Assembly (NCBI GenBank): GCA_037893245.1
Contig: JBAIAA010001513.1
Coordinates: forward strand, 248,001-312,000
Direction of reading: 5' to 3'
DNA from: Crossaster papposus
Lineage: Eukaryota > Echinodermata > Asteroidea > Velatida > Solasteridae
Length of the DNA stretch: 64,000 nucleotides
Part shown: positions 37,674 to 52,877 of the stretch, piece by piece
Layout of the letters: each line of letters begins with the position of its first letter
How positions within the stretch are numbered: the stretch's first letter is position 1
The notes under the pieces: generated by a model
The model's input: the letters and a program-made list of their open reading frames with translations, nothing else
What the model was told of the DNA's origin: nothing
Databases searched by the model: none
Position numbers and translations under genes: made by a program

Positions 37674-38193
37674 GATTTGGTCTACAATCGGCATATCCCT
37701 ACTACTACATATTTAAGATTTGGTCTACAATCGGCATATCCCTACTACTACTACATATTTAAGATTTGGTCTACAATCGGCATATCCCTACTACTACATA
37801 TTTAAGATTTGGTCTTACAATCGGCATATCCCCACTACTACATATTTAAGATTTGGTCTACAATCGGCATATCCCTACTACTACACATTTAAGATTTGGT
37901 CTACAATCGGCATATCCCTACTACTACATATTTAAGATTTGGTCTACAATCGGCATATCCATACTACTACATATTTAAGATTTGGTCTACAATCGGCATA
38001 TCCCTACTACTACATATTTAAGATTTGGTCTACAATCGGCATATCCCTACTACTACATATTTAAGATTTGGTCTACAATCGGCATATCCCTACTACTACA
38101 TATTTAAGATTTGGTCTACAATCGGCATATCCCTACTACTACATATTTAAGATTTGGTCTACAATCGGCATATCCCTACTACTACATATTTAA

Positions 38194-38304
38194 CTCGAGG
38201 GCTTGTTCCCACATCAGGTGTTTATTTCTACTGCACACTTCTTTCCCTTTACATAATAATAAATGTGAGTTTGTTTTGTTATCAGATCAAATTGAGTTTT
38301 TTAA
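38194..38304 (+). repeat. 111-bp spacer, copy 32
   Basis: Consensus subtype; 631 bp after copy 31. Confidence 0.95.
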
Positions 38305-38778
38305 GATTTGGTCTACAATCGGCATATCCCTACTACTACATATTTAAGATTTGGTCTACAATCGGCATATCCCTACTACTACATATTTAAGATTTGGTCT
38401 ACAATCGGCATATCCCTACTACTACATATTTAAGATTTGGTCTTACAATCGGCATATCCCCACTACTACATATTTAAGATTTGGTCTACAATCGGCATAT
38501 CCCTGCTACTACATATTTAAGATTTGGTCTACAATCGGCATATCCCTACTACTACATATTTAAGATTTGGTCTACAATCGGCATATCCCTACTACTACAT
38601 ATTTAAGATTTGGTCTACAATCGGCATATCCCTACTACTACATATTTAAGATTTGGTCTACAATCGGCATATCCCTACTACTACATATTTAAGATTTGGT
38701 CTACAATCGACATATCCCTACTACTACATATTTAAGATTTGGTCTACAATCGGCATATCCCTACTACTACATATTTAA

Positions 38779-38889
38779 CTCGAGGGCTTGTTCCCACATC
38801 GGGTGTTTATTTCTACTGCACACTTCTTTCCCTTTACATAATAATAAATGTGAGTTTGTTTTGTTATCAGATCAAATTGAGTTTTTTAA
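38779..38889 (+). repeat. 111-bp spacer, copy 33
   Basis: CATCGGG subtype; upstream monomer ATCGACAT. Confidence 0.95.
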
Positions 38890-39620
38890 GATTTGGTCTA
38901 CAATCGGCATATCCCTACTACTACATATTTAAGATTTGGTCTACAATCGGCATATCCCTACTACTACATATTTAAGATTTGGTCTACAATCGGCATATCC
39001 CTACTACTACATGTTTAAGATTTGGTCTACAATCGGCATATTCCTACTACTACATATTTAAGATTTGGTCTACAATCGGCATATCCCTACTACTACATAT
39101 TTAAGATTTGGTCTACAATCGGCATATCCCTACTACTACATATTTAAGATTTGGTCCACAATCGGCATATCCCTACTACTACATATTTAAGATTTGGTCT
39201 ACAATCGGCATATCCCTACTACTACATATTTAAGATTTGGTCTACAATCGGCATATCCCTACTACTACATATTTAAGATTTGGTCTACAATCGGCATATT
39301 CCTACTACTACATATTTAAGATTTGGTCTACAATCGGCATATCCCTACTACTACATATTTAAGATTTGGTCTACAATCGGCATATCCATACTACTACATA
39401 TTTAAGATTTGGTCTACAATCGGCATATCCCTACTACTACATATTTAAGATTTGGTCTACAATCGGCATATCCCTACTACTACATATTTAAGATTTGGTC
39501 TACAATCGGCATATCCCTACTACTACATATTTAAGATTTGGTCTACAATCGGCATATCCCTACTACTACATATTTAAGATTTGGTCTACAATCGGCATAT
39601 CCCTACTACTACATATTTAA

Positions 39621-39731
39621 CTCGAGGGCTTGTTCCCACATCAGGTGTTTATTTCTACTGCACACTTCTTTCCCTTTACATAATAATAAATGTGAGTTTG
39701 TTTTGTTATCAGATCAAATTGAGTTTTTTAA
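39621..39731 (+). repeat. 111-bp spacer, copy 34
   Basis: Consensus subtype. Confidence 0.95.
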
Positions 39732-40848
39732 GATTTGGTCTACAATCGGCATATCCCTACTACTACATATTTAAGATTTGGTCTACAATCGGCATATCCC
39801 TACTACTACATATTTAAGATTTGGTCTACAAACGGCATATCCCTACTACTACATATTTAAGATTTGGTCTACAATCGGCATATCCCTACTACTACATATT
39901 TAAGATTTGGTCTACAATCGGCATATCCCTACTACTACATATTTAAGAGTTGGTCTACAATCGGCATATCCCTACTACTACATATTTAAGATTTGGTCTA
40001 CAATCGGCATATCCCTACTACTACATATTTAAGATTTGGTCTACAATCGGCATATCCCTACTACTACATATTTAAGATTTGGTCTACAATCGGCATATCC
40101 CTACTACTACATATTTAAGATTTGGTCTACAAGCGGCATATCCCTACTACTACATATTTAAGATTTGGTCTTACAATCGGCATATCCCCACTACTACATA
40201 TTTAAGATTTGGTCTACAATCGGCATATCCCTGCTACTACATATTTAAGATTTGGTCTACAATCGGCATATCCCTACTACTACATATTTAAGATTTGGTC
40301 TACAATCGGCACATTCCTACTACTACATATTTAAGATTTGGTCTACAATCGGCATATCCCTACTACTACATATTTAAGATTTGGTCTACAATCGGCATAT
40401 CCCTACTACTACATATTTAAGATTTGGTCTACAATCGGCATATCCCTACTACTTAATTTAAGATTTGGTCTACAATCGGCATATCCCTACTACTACATAT
40501 TTAAGATTTGGTCTACAATCTGCATATTCCTACTACTACATATTTAAGATTTGGTCTACAATCGGCATATCCCTACTACTACATATTTAAGATTTGGTCT
40601 ACAATCGGCATATCCATACTACTACATATTTAAGATTTGGTCTACAATCGGCATATCCCTACTACTACATATTTAAGATTTGGTCTACAATCGGCATATC
40701 CCTACTACTACATATTTAAGATTTGGTCTACAATCGGCATATCCCTACTACTACATATTTAAGATTTGGTCTACAATCGGCATATCCCTACTACTACATA
40801 TTTAAGATTTGGTCTACAATCGGCATATCCCTACTACTACATATTTAA

Positions 40849-40959
40849 CTCGAGGGCTTGTTCCCACATCAGGTGTTTATTTCTACTGCACACTTCTTTC
40901 CCTTTACATAATAATAAATGTGAGTTTGTTTTGTTATCAGATCAAATTGAGTTTTTTAA
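40849..40959 (+). repeat. 111-bp spacer, copy 35
   Basis: Consensus subtype. Confidence 0.95.
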
Positions 40960-41945
40960 GATTTGGTCTACAATCGGCATATCCCTACTACTACATATTT
41001 AAGATTTGGTCTACAATCGGCATATCCCTACTACTACATATTTAAGATTTGGTCTACAATCGGCATATCCCTACTACTACATATTTAAGATTTGGTCTTA
41101 CAATCGGCATATCCCCACTACTACATATTTAAGATTTGGTCTACAATCGGCATATCCCTGCTACTACATATTTAAGATTTGGTCTACAATCGGCATATCC
41201 CTACTACTACATATTTAAGATTTGGTCTACAATCGGCATATCCCTACTACTTAATTTAAGATTTGGTCTACAATCGGCATATCCCTACTACTACATATTT
41301 AAGATTTGGTCTACATTCTGCATATTCCTACTACTACATATTTAAGATTTGGTCTACAATCGGCATATCCCTACTACTACATATTTAAGATTTGGTCTAC
41401 AATCGGCATATCCATACTACTACATATTTAAGATTTGGTCTACAATCGGCATATCCCTACTACTACATATTTAAGATTTGGTCTACAATCGGCATATCCC
41501 TACTACTACATATTTAAGATTTGGTCTACAATCGGCATATCCCTACTACTTAATTTAAGATTTGGTCTACAATCGGCATATCCCTACTACTACATATTTA
41601 AGATTTGGTCTACATTCTGCATATTCCTACTACTACATATTTAAGATTTGGTCTACAATCGGCATATCCCTACTACTACATATTTAAGATTTGGTCTACA
41701 ATCGGCATATCCATACTACTACATATTTAAGATTTGGTCTACAATCGGCATATCCCTACTACTACATATTTAAGATTTGGTCTACAATCGGCATATCCCT
41801 ACTACTACATATTTAAGATTTGGTCTACAATCGGCATATCCCTACTACTACATATTTAAGATTTGGTCTACAATCGGCATATCCCTACTACTACATATTT
41901 AAGATTTGGTCTACAATCGGCATATCCCTACTACTACATATTTAA

Positions 41946-42056
41946 CTCGAGGGCTTGTTCCCACATCAGGTGTTTATTTCTACTGCACACTTCTTTCCCT
42001 TTACATAATAATAAATGTGAGTTTGTTTTGTTATCAGATCAAATTGAGTTTTTTAA
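41946..42056 (+). repeat. 111-bp spacer, copy 36
   Basis: Consensus subtype; 4383-bp partner of copy 31. Confidence 0.95.
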
Positions 42057-42576
42057 GATTTGGTCTACAATCGGCATATCCCTACTACTACATATTTAAG
42101 ATTTGGTCTACAATCGGCATATCCCTACTACTACTACATATTTAAGATTTGGTCTACAATCGGCATATCCCTACTACTACATATTTAAGATTTGGTCTTA
42201 CAATCGGCATATCCCCACTACTACATATTTAAGATTTGGTCTACAATCGGCATATCCCTACTACTACACATTTAAGATTTGGTCTACAATCGGCATATCC
42301 CTACTACTACATATTTAAGATTTGGTCTACAATCGGCATATCCATACTACTACATATTTAAGATTTGGTCTACAATCGGCATATCCCTACTACTACATAT
42401 TTAAGATTTGGTCTACAATCGGCATATCCCTACTACTACATATTTAAGATTTGGTCTACAATCGGCATATCCCTACTACTACATATTTAAGATTTGGTCT
42501 ACAATCGGCATATCCCTACTACTACATATTTAAGATTTGGTCTACAATCGGCATATCCCTACTACTACATATTTAA

Positions 42577-42687
42577 CTCGAGGGCTTGTTCCCACATCAG
42601 GTGTTTATTTCTACTGCACACTTCTTTCCCTTTACATAATAATAAATGTGAGTTTGTTTTGTTATCAGATCAAATTGAGTTTTTTAA
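42577..42687 (+). repeat. 111-bp spacer, copy 37
   Basis: Consensus subtype; partner of copy 32. Confidence 0.95.
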
Positions 42688-43161
42688 GATTTGGTCTACA
42701 ATCGGCATATCCCTACTACTACATATTTAAGATTTGGTCTACAATCGGCATATCCCTACTACTACATATTTAAGATTTGGTCTACAATCGGCATATCCCT
42801 ACTACTACATATTTAAGATTTGGTCTTACAATCGGCATATCCCCACTACTACATATTTAAGATTTGGTCTACAATCGGCATATCCCTGCTACTACATATT
42901 TAAGATTTGGTCTACAATCGGCATATCCCTACTACTACATATTTAAGATTTGGTCTACAATCGGCATATCCCTACTACTACATATTTAAGATTTGGTCTA
43001 CAATCGGCATATCCCTACTACTACATATTTAAGATTTGGTCTACAATCGGCATATCCCTACTACTACATATTTAAGATTTGGTCTACAATCGACATATCC
43101 CTACTACTACATATTTAAGATTTGGTCTACAATCGGCATATCCCTACTACTACATATTTAA

Positions 43162-43272
43162 CTCGAGGGCTTGTTCCCACATCGGGTGTTTATTTCTACT
43201 GCACACTTCTTTCCCTTTACATAATAATAAATGTGAGTTTGTTTTGTTATCAGATCAAATTGAGTTTTTTAA
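43162..43272 (+). repeat. 111-bp spacer, copy 38
   Basis: CATCGGG subtype; partner of copy 33 with the same ATCGACAT flank. Confidence 0.95.
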
Positions 43273-44003
43273 GATTTGGTCTACAATCGGCATATCCCTA
43301 CTACTACATATTTAAGATTTGGTCTACAATCGGCATATCCCTACTACTACATATTTAAGATTTGGTCTACAATCGGCATATCCCTACTACTACATGTTTA
43401 AGATTTGGTCTACAATCGGCATATTCCTACTACTACATATTTAAGATTTGGTCTACAATCGGCATATCCCTACTACTACATATTTAAGATTTGGTCTACA
43501 ATCGGCATATCCCTACTACTACATATTTAAGATTTGGTCCACAATCGGCATATCCCTACTACTACATATTTAAGATTTGGTCTACAATCGGCATATCCCT
43601 ACTACTACATATTTAAGATTTGGTCTACAATCGGCATATCCCTACTACTACATATTTAAGATTTGGTCTACAATCGGCATATTCCTACTACTACATATTT
43701 AAGATTTGGTCTACAATCGGCATATCCCTACTACTACATATTTAAGATTTGGTCTACAATCGGCATATCCATACTACTACATATTTAAGATTTGGTCTAC
43801 AATCGGCATATCCCTACTACTACATATTTAAGATTTGGTCTACAATCGGCATATCCCTACTACTACATATTTAAGATTTGGTCTACAATCGGCATATCCC
43901 TACTACTACATATTTAAGATTTGGTCTACAATCGGCATATCCCTACTACTACATATTTAAGATTTGGTCTACAATCGGCATATCCCTACTACTACATATT
44001 TAA

Positions 44004-44114
44004 CTCGAGGGCTTGTTCCCACATCAGGTGTTTATTTCTACTGCACACTTCTTTCCCTTTACATAATAATAAATGTGAGTTTGTTTTGTTATCAGATCAA
44101 ATTGAGTTTTTTAA
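44004..44114 (+). repeat. 111-bp spacer, copy 39
   Basis: Consensus subtype; partner of copy 34. Confidence 0.95.
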
Positions 44115-45231
44115 GATTTGGTCTACAATCGGCATATCCCTACTACTACATATTTAAGATTTGGTCTACAATCGGCATATCCCTACTACTACATATTTAA
44201 GATTTGGTCTACAAACGGCATATCCCTACTACTACATATTTAAGATTTGGTCTACAATCGGCATATCCCTACTACTACATATTTAAGATTTGGTCTACAA
44301 TCGGCATATCCCTACTACTACATATTTAAGAGTTGGTCTACAATCGGCATATCCCTACTACTACATATTTAAGATTTGGTCTACAATCGGCATATCCCTA
44401 CTACTACATATTTAAGATTTGGTCTACAATCGGCATATCCCTACTACTACATATTTAAGATTTGGTCTACAATCGGCATATCCCTACTACTACATATTTA
44501 AGATTTGGTCTACAAGCGGCATATCCCTACTACTACATATTTAAGATTTGGTCTTACAATCGGCATATCCCCACTACTACATATTTAAGATTTGGTCTAC
44601 AATCGGCATATCCCTGCTACTACATATTTAAGATTTGGTCTACAATCGGCATATCCCTACTACTACATATTTAAGATTTGGTCTACAATCGGCACATTCC
44701 TACTACTACATATTTAAGATTTGGTCTACAATCGGCATATCCCTACTACTACATATTTAAGATTTGGTCTACAATCGGCATATCCCTACTACTACATATT
44801 TAAGATTTGGTCTACAATCGGCATATCCCTACTACTTAATTTAAGATTTGGTCTACAATCGGCATATCCCTACTACTACATATTTAAGATTTGGTCTACA
44901 ATCTGCATATTCCTACTACTACATATTTAAGATTTGGTCTACAATCGGCATATCCCTACTACTACATATTTAAGATTTGGTCTACAATCGGCATATCCAT
45001 ACTACTACATATTTAAGATTTGGTCTACAATCGGCATATCCCTACTACTACATATTTAAGATTTGGTCTACAATCGGCATATCCCTACTACTACATATTT
45101 AAGATTTGGTCTACAATCGGCATATCCCTACTACTACATATTTAAGATTTGGTCTACAATCGGCATATCCCTACTACTACATATTTAAGATTTGGTCTAC
45201 AATCGGCATATCCCTACTACTACATATTTAA

Positions 45232-45342
45232 CTCGAGGGCTTGTTCCCACATCAGGTGTTTATTTCTACTGCACACTTCTTTCCCTTTACATAATAATAA
45301 ATGTGAGTTTGTTTTGTTATCAGATCAAATTGAGTTTTTTAA
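45232..45342 (+). repeat. 111-bp spacer, copy 40
   Basis: Consensus subtype; partner of copy 35. Confidence 0.95.
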
Positions 45343-46029
45343 GATTTGGTCTACAATCGGCATATCCCTACTACTACATATTTAAGATTTGGTCTACAAT
45401 CGGCATATCCCTACTACTACATATTTAAGATTTGGTCTACAATCGGCATATCCCTACTACTACATATTTAAGATTTGGTCTTACAATCGGCATATCCCCA
45501 CTACTACATATTTAAGATTTGGTCTACAATCGGCATATCCCTGCTACTACATATTTAAGATTTGGTCTACAATCGGCATATCCCTACTACTACATATTTA
45601 AGATTTGGTCTACAATCGGCATATCCCTACTACTTAATTTAAGATTTGGTCTACAATCGGCATATCCCTACTACTACATATTTAAGATTTGGTCTACATT
45701 CTGCATATTCCTACTACTACATATTTAAGATTTGGTCTACAATCGGCATATCCCTACTACTACATATTTAAGATTTGGTCTACAATCGGCATATCCATAC
45801 TACTACATATTTAAGATTTGGTCTACAATCGGCATATCCCTACTACTACATATTTAAGATTTGGTCTACAATCGGCATATCCCTACTACTACATATTTAA
45901 GATTTGGTCTACAATCGGCATATCCCTACTACTACATATTTAAGATTTGGTCTACAATCGGCATATCCCTACTACTACATATTTAAGATTTGGTCTACAA
46001 TCGGCATATCCCTACTACTACATATTTAA

Positions 46030-46140
46030 CTCGAGGGCTTGTTCCCACATCAGGTGTTTATTTCTACTGCACACTTCTTTCCCTTTACATAATAATAAAT
46101 GTGAGTTTGTTTTGTTATCAGATCAAATTGAGTTTTTTAA
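46030..46140 (+). repeat. 111-bp spacer, copy 41
   Basis: Consensus subtype; opens the partial third 4383-bp unit. Confidence 0.95.
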
Positions 46141-46660
46141 GATTTGGTCTACAATCGGCATATCCCTACTACTACATATTTAAGATTTGGTCTACAATCG
46201 GCATATCCCTACTACTACTACATATTTAAGATTTGGTCTACAATCGGCATATCCCTACTACTACATATTTAAGATTTGGTCTTACAATCGGCATATCCCC
46301 ACTACTACATATTTAAGATTTGGTCTACAATCGGCATATCCCTACTACTACACATTTAAGATTTGGTCTACAATCGGCATATCCCTACTACTACATATTT
46401 AAGATTTGGTCTACAATCGGCATATCCATACTACTACATATTTAAGATTTGGTCTACAATCGGCATATCCCTACTACTACATATTTAAGATTTGGTCTAC
46501 AATCGGCATATCCCTACTACTACATATTTAAGATTTGGTCTACAATCGGCATATCCCTACTACTACATATTTAAGATTTGGTCTACAATCGGCATATCCC
46601 TACTACTACATATTTAAGATTTGGTCTACAATCGGCATATCCCTACTACTACATATTTAA

Positions 46661-46771
46661 CTCGAGGGCTTGTTCCCACATCAGGTGTTTATTTCTACTG
46701 CACACTTCTTTCCCTTTACATAATAATAAATGTGAGTTTGTTTTGTTATCAGATCAAATTGAGTTTTTTAA
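46661..46771 (+). repeat. 111-bp spacer, copy 42
   Basis: Consensus subtype; 631 bp after copy 41. Confidence 0.95.
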
Positions 46772-47458
46772 GATTTGGTCTACAATCGGCATATCCCTAC
46801 TACTACATATTTAAGATTTGGTCTACAATCGGCATATCCCTACTACTACATATTTAAGATTTGGTCTACAATCGGCATATCCCTACTACTACATATTTAA
46901 GATTTGGTCTTACAATCGGCATATCCCCACTACTACATATTTAAGATTTGGTCTACAATCGGCATATCCCTGCTACTACATATTTAAGATTTGGTCTACA
47001 ATCGGCATATCCCTACTACTACATATTTAAGATTTGGTCTACAATCGGCATATCCCTACTACTTAATTTAAGATTTGGTCTACAATCGGCATATCCCTAC
47101 TACTACATATTTAAGATTTGGTCTACATTCTGCATATTCCTACTACTACATATTTAAGATTTGGTCTACAATCGGCATATCCCTACTACTACATATTTAA
47201 GATTTGGTCTACAATCGGCATATCCATACTACTACATATTTAAGATTTGGTCTACAATCGGCATATCCCTACTACTACATATTTAAGATTTGGTCTACAA
47301 TCGGCATATCCCTACTACTACATATTTAAGATTTGGTCTACAATCGGCATATCCCTACTACTACATATTTAAGATTTGGTCTACAATCGGCATATCCCTA
47401 CTACTACATATTTAAGATTTGGTCTACAATCGGCATATCCCTACTACTACATATTTAA

Positions 47459-47569
47459 CTCGAGGGCTTGTTCCCACATCAGGTGTTTATTTCTACTGCA
47501 CACTTCTTTCCCTTTACATAATAATAAATGTGAGTTTGTTTTGTTATCAGATCAAATTGAGTTTTTTAA
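47459..47569 (+). repeat. 111-bp spacer, copy 43
   Basis: Consensus subtype; followed by a (TAC)4 monomer. Confidence 0.95.
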
Positions 47570-49635
47570 GATTTGGTCTACAATCGGCATATCCCTACTA
47601 CTACATATTTAAGATTTGGTCTACAATCGGCATATCCCTACTACTACTACATATTTAAGATTTGGTCTACAATCGGCATATCCCTACTACTACATATTTA
47701 AGATTTGGTCTTACAATCGGCATATCCCCACTACTACATATTTAAGATTTGGTCTACAATCGGCATATCCCTGCTACTACATATTTAAGATTTGGTCTAC
47801 AATCGGCATATCCCTACTACTACATATTTAAGATTTGGTCTACAATCGGCACATTCCTACTACTACATATTTAAGATTTGGTCTACAATCGGCATATCCC
47901 TACTACTACATATTTAAGATTTGGTCTACAATCGGCATATCCCTACTACTACATATTTAAGATTTGGTCTACAATCGGCATATCCCTACTACTACATATT
48001 TAAGATTTGGTCTACAATCGGCATATCCCTACTACTACATATTTAAGATTTGGTCTACAATCGGCATATCCCTACTACTACATATTTAAGATTTGGTCTA
48101 CAATCGGCATATCCCTACTACTACATATTTAAGATTTGGTCTACAATCGGCATATCCCTACTACTACATATTTAAGAGTTGGTCTACAATCGGCATGTCC
48201 CTACTACTACATATTTAAGATTTGGTCTACAATCGGCATATCCCTACTACTACATATTTAAGATTTGGTCTACAATCGGCATATCCCTACTACTACATAT
48301 TTAAGATTTGGTCTACAATCGGCATATCCCTACTACTACATATTTAAGATTTGGTCTACAATCGGCATATCCCTACTACTACATATTTAAGATTTGGTCT
48401 ACAATCGGCATATCCCTACTACTACATATTTAAGATTTGGTCTTACAATCGGCATATCCCCACTACTACATATTTAAGATTTGGTCTACAATCGGCATAT
48501 CCCTGCTACTACATATTTAAGATTTGGTCTACAATCGGCATATCCCTACTACTACATATTTAAGATTTGGTCTACAATCGGCACATTCCTACTACTACAT
48601 ATTTAAGATTTGGTCTACAATCGGCATATCCCTACTACTACATATTTAAGATTTGGTCTACAATCGGCATATCCCTACTACTACATATTTAAGATTTGGT
48701 CTACAATCGGCATATCCCTACTACTACATATTTAAGATTTGGTCTACAATCGGCATATCCCTACTACTACATATTTAAGATTTGGTCTACAATCGGCATA
48801 TCCCTACTACTACATGTTTAAGATTTGGTCTACAATCGGCATATTCCTACTACTACATATTTAAGATTTGGTCTACAATCGGCATATCCCTACTACTACA
48901 TATTTAAGATTTGGTCTACAATCGGCATATCCCTACTACTACATATTTAAGATTTGGTCCACAATCGGCATATCCCTACTACTACATATTTAAGATTTGG
49001 TCTACAATCGGCATATCCCTACTACTACATATTTAAGATTTGGTCTACAATCGGCATATCCCTACTACTACATATTTAAGATTTGGTCTACAATCGGCAT
49101 ATCCCTACTACTACATATTTAAGATTTGGTCTACAATCGGCATATCCCTACTACTACATATTTAAGATTTGGTCTACAATCGGCATATCCCTACTACTAC
49201 ATATTTAAGATTTGGTCTACAATCGGCATATCCCTACTACTACATATTTAAGATTTGGTCTACAATCGGCATATCCCTACTACTACATATTTAAGATTTG
49301 GTCTACAATCGGCATATCCCTACTACTACATTTAAGATTTGGTCTACAATCGGCATATCCCTACTACTACATATTTAAGATTTGGTATCCAATCGGCATA
49401 TCCCTACTACTACATATTTAAGATTTGGTCTACAATCGGCATATCCCTACTACTACATATTTAAGATTTGGTCTACAATCGGCATATCCTACTACTACAT
49501 ATTTAAGATTTGGTCTACAATCGGCATATCCCTAATACTACATATTTAAGATTTGGTCTACAATCGGCATATCCCTACTACTACATATTTAAGATTTGGT
49601 CTATAATCGGCATATCCCTACTACTAGATATTTAA

Positions 49636-49746
49636 CTCGAGGGCTTGTTCCCACATCGGGTGTTTATTTCTACTGCACACTTCTTTCCCTTTACATAATA
49701 ATAAATGTGAGTTTGTTTTGTTATCAGATCAAATTGAGTTTTTTAA
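49636..49746 (+). repeat. 111-bp spacer, copy 44
   Basis: CATCGGG subtype; left edge CTAGATATTTAA, shared with 52767, 55851 and 57533. Confidence 0.95.
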
Positions 49747-50263
49747 GATTTGGTCTACAATCGGCATATCCCTACTACTACATATTTAAGATTTGGTCTA
49801 CAATCGGCATATCCCTACTACTACATATTTAAGATTTGGTCTTACAATCGGCATATCCCTACTACTACATATTTAAGATTTGGTCTACAATCGGCATATC
49901 CCTACTACTACATATTTAAGATTTGGTCTACAATCGGCATATTCCTACTACTACATATTTAAGATTTGGTCTACAATCGGCATATCCCTACTACTACATA
50001 TTTAAGATTTGGTCTACAATCGGCATATCCATACTACTACATATTTAAGATTTGGTCTACAATCGGCATATCCCTACTACTACATATTTAAGATTTGGTC
50101 TACAATCGGCATATCCCTACTACTACATATTTAAGATTTGGTCTACAATCGGCATATCCCTACTACTACATATTTAAGATTTGGTCTACAATCGGCATAT
50201 CCCTACTACTACATATTTAAGATTTGGTCTACAATCGGCATATCCCTACTACTACATATTTAA

Positions 50264-50374
50264 CTCGAGGGCTTGTTCCCACATCAGGTGTTTATTTCTA
50301 CTGCACACTTCTTTCCCTTTACATAATAATAAATGTGAGTTTGTTTTGTTATCAGATCAAATTGAGTTTTTTAA
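50264..50374 (+). repeat. 111-bp spacer, copy 45
   Basis: Consensus subtype; 628 bp after copy 44. Confidence 0.95.
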
Positions 50375-51709
50375 GATTTGGTCTACAATCGGCATATCCC
50401 TACTACTACATATTTAAGATTTGGTCTACAATCGGCATATCCCTACTACTACATATTTAAGATTTGGTCTACAATCGGCATATCCCTACTACTACATATT
50501 TAAGATTTGGTCTTACAATCGGCATATCCCCACTACTACATATTTAAGATTTGGTCTACAATCGGCATATCCCTGCTACTACATATTTAAGATTTGGTCT
50601 ACAATCGGCATATCCCTACTACTACATATTTAAGATTTGGTCTACAATCGGCACATTCCTACTACTACATATTTAAGATTTGGTCTACAATCGGCATATC
50701 CCTACTACTACATATTTAAGATTTGGTCTACAATCGGCATATCCCTACTACTACATATTTAAGATTTGGTCTACAATCGGCATATCCCTACTACTACATA
50801 TTTAAGATTTGGTCTACAATCGGCATATCCCTACTACTACATATTTAAGATTTGGTCTACAATCGGCATATCCCTACTACTACATATTTAAGATTTGGTC
50901 TACAATCGGCATATCCCTACTACTACATATTTAAGATTTGGTCTACAATCGGCATATCCCTACTACTACATATTTAAGAGTTGGTCTACAATCGGCATGT
51001 CCCTACTACTACATATTTAAGATTTGGTCTACAATCGGCATATCCCTACTACTACATATTTAAGATTTGGTCTACAATCGGCATATCCCTACTACTACAT
51101 ATTTAAGATTTGGTCTACAATCGGCATATCCCTACTACTACATATTTAAGATTTGGTCTACAATCGGCATATCCCTACTACTACATATTTAAGATTTGGT
51201 CTACAATCGGCATATCCCTACTACTACATATTTAAGATTTGGTCTTACAATCGGCATATCCCCACTACTACATATTTAAGATTTGGTCTACAATCGGCAT
51301 ATCCCTGCTACTACATATTTAAGATTTGGTCTACAATCGGCATATCCCTACTACTACATATTTAAGATTTGGTCTACAATCGGCATATCCCTACTACTAC
51401 ATATTTAAGATTTGGTCTACAATCGGCATATCCCTACTACTACATATTTAAGATTTGGTCTACAATCGGCATATCCCTACTACTACATATTTAAGATTTG
51501 GTCTACAATCGGCATATCCCTACTACTACATATTTAAGATTTGGTCTACAATCGGCATATCCCTACTACTACATATTTAAGATTTGGTCTACAATCGGCA
51601 TATCCCTACTACTACATATTTAAGATTTGGTCTACAATCGACATATCCCTACTACTACATATTTAAGATTTGGTCTACAATCGGCATATCTCTACTACTA
51701 CATATTTAA

Positions 51710-51820
51710 CTCGAGGGCTTGTTCCCACATCGGGTGTTTATTTCTACTGCACACTTCTTTCCCTTTACATAATAATAAATGTGAGTTTGTTTTGTTATCA
51801 GATCAAATTGAGTTTTTTAA
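51710..51820 (+). repeat. 111-bp spacer, copy 46
   Basis: CATCGGG subtype; upstream monomers ATCGACAT and ATATCTCTAC. Confidence 0.95.
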
Positions 51821-52766
51821 GATTTGGTCTACAATCGGCATATCCCTACTACTACATATTTAAGATTTGGTCTACAATCGGCATATCCCTACTACTACAT
51901 ATTTAAGATTTGGTCTACAATCGGCATATCCCTACTACTACATGTTTAAGATTTGGTCTACAATCGGCATATTCCTACTACTACATATTTAAGATTTGGT
52001 CTACAATCGGCATATCCCTACTACTACATATTTAAGATTTGGTCTACAATCGGCATATCCCTACTACTACATATTTAAGATTTGGTCCACAATCGGCATA
52101 TCCCTACTACTACATATTTAAGATTTGGTCTACAATCGGCATATCCCTACTACTACATATTTAAGATTTGGTCTACAATCGGCATATCCCTACTACTACT
52201 ACATATTTAAGATTTGGTCTACAATCGGCATATCCCTACTACTACATATTTAAGATTTGGTCTACAATCGGCATATCCCTACTACTACATATTTAAGATT
52301 TGGTCTACAATCGGCATATCCCTACTACTACATATTTAAGATTTGGTCTACAATCGGCATATCCCTACTACTACATATTTAAGATTTGGTCTACAATCGG
52401 CATATCCCTACTACTACATATTTAAGATTTGGTCTACAATCGGCATATCCCTACTACTACATTTAAGATTTGGTCTACAATCGGCATATCCCTACTACTA
52501 CATATTTAAGATTTGGTATCCAATCGGCATATCCCTACTACTACATATTTAAGATTTGGTCTACAATCGGCATATCCCTACTACTACATATTTAAGATTT
52601 GGTCTACAATCGGCATATCCTACTACTACATATTTAAGATTTGGTCTACAATCGGCATATCCCTACTACTACATATTTAAGATTTGGTCTACAATCGGCA
52701 TATCCCTACTACTACATATTTAAGATTTGGTCTATAATCGGCATATCCCTACTACTAGATATTTAA

Positions 52767-52877
52767 CTCGAGGGCTTGTTCCCACATCGGGTGTTTATTT
52801 CTACTGCACACTTCTTTCCCTTTACATAATAATAAATGTGAGTTTGTTTTGTTATCAGATCAAATTGAGTTTTTTAA
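52767..52877 (+). repeat. 111-bp spacer, copy 47
   Basis: CATCGGG subtype with CTAGATATTTAA left edge. Confidence 0.95.

Larger units (their letters stand above)
37480..41862 (+). repeat. 4383-bp higher-order unit, copy 1
   Basis: Contains spacers 37563, 38194, 38779, 39621 and 40849. Every spacer and marker (CATCGGG spacer, CATGTTTAAG, GGTCCAC, CAAACGGC, CAAGCGGC, CTACTTAATTT) recurs 4383 bp later. Near its end a 299-bp segment with CTACTTAATTTAAG and CTACATTCTGC is tandemly doubled (41136-41345 and 41435-41644). Confidence 0.88.
41863..45946 (+). repeat. 4383-bp higher-order unit, copy 2 (4084 bp)
   Basis: Same order of spacers (41946, 42577, 43162, 44004, 45232) with identical spacings. 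Shorter by 299 bp because the CTACATTCTGC segment is present once. Confidence 0.88.
45947..47375 (+). repeat. 4383-bp higher-order unit, partial copy 3
   Basis: Starts like copies 1 and 2 (631-bp spacer interval, 46030 to 46661), then jumps to the end segment (CTACTTAATTTAAG at 47.06 kb, CTACATTCTGC, next spacer 798 bp on). This is the expected product of an internal unequal exchange that removed about 2.7 kb. Confidence 0.75.
49596..52726 (+). repeat. 3.1-kb higher-order unit, copy 1 (3131 bp)
   Basis: Spacer intervals 628, 1446 and 1057 bp. Opens with a CTATAATCGG monomer and a CTACTAGATATTT junction before the first spacer. Contains CATGTCC, CATGTTTAAG, GGTCCAC, a 41-bp CTACATTTAAG unit and GGTATCCAATC. 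Confidence 0.85.
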
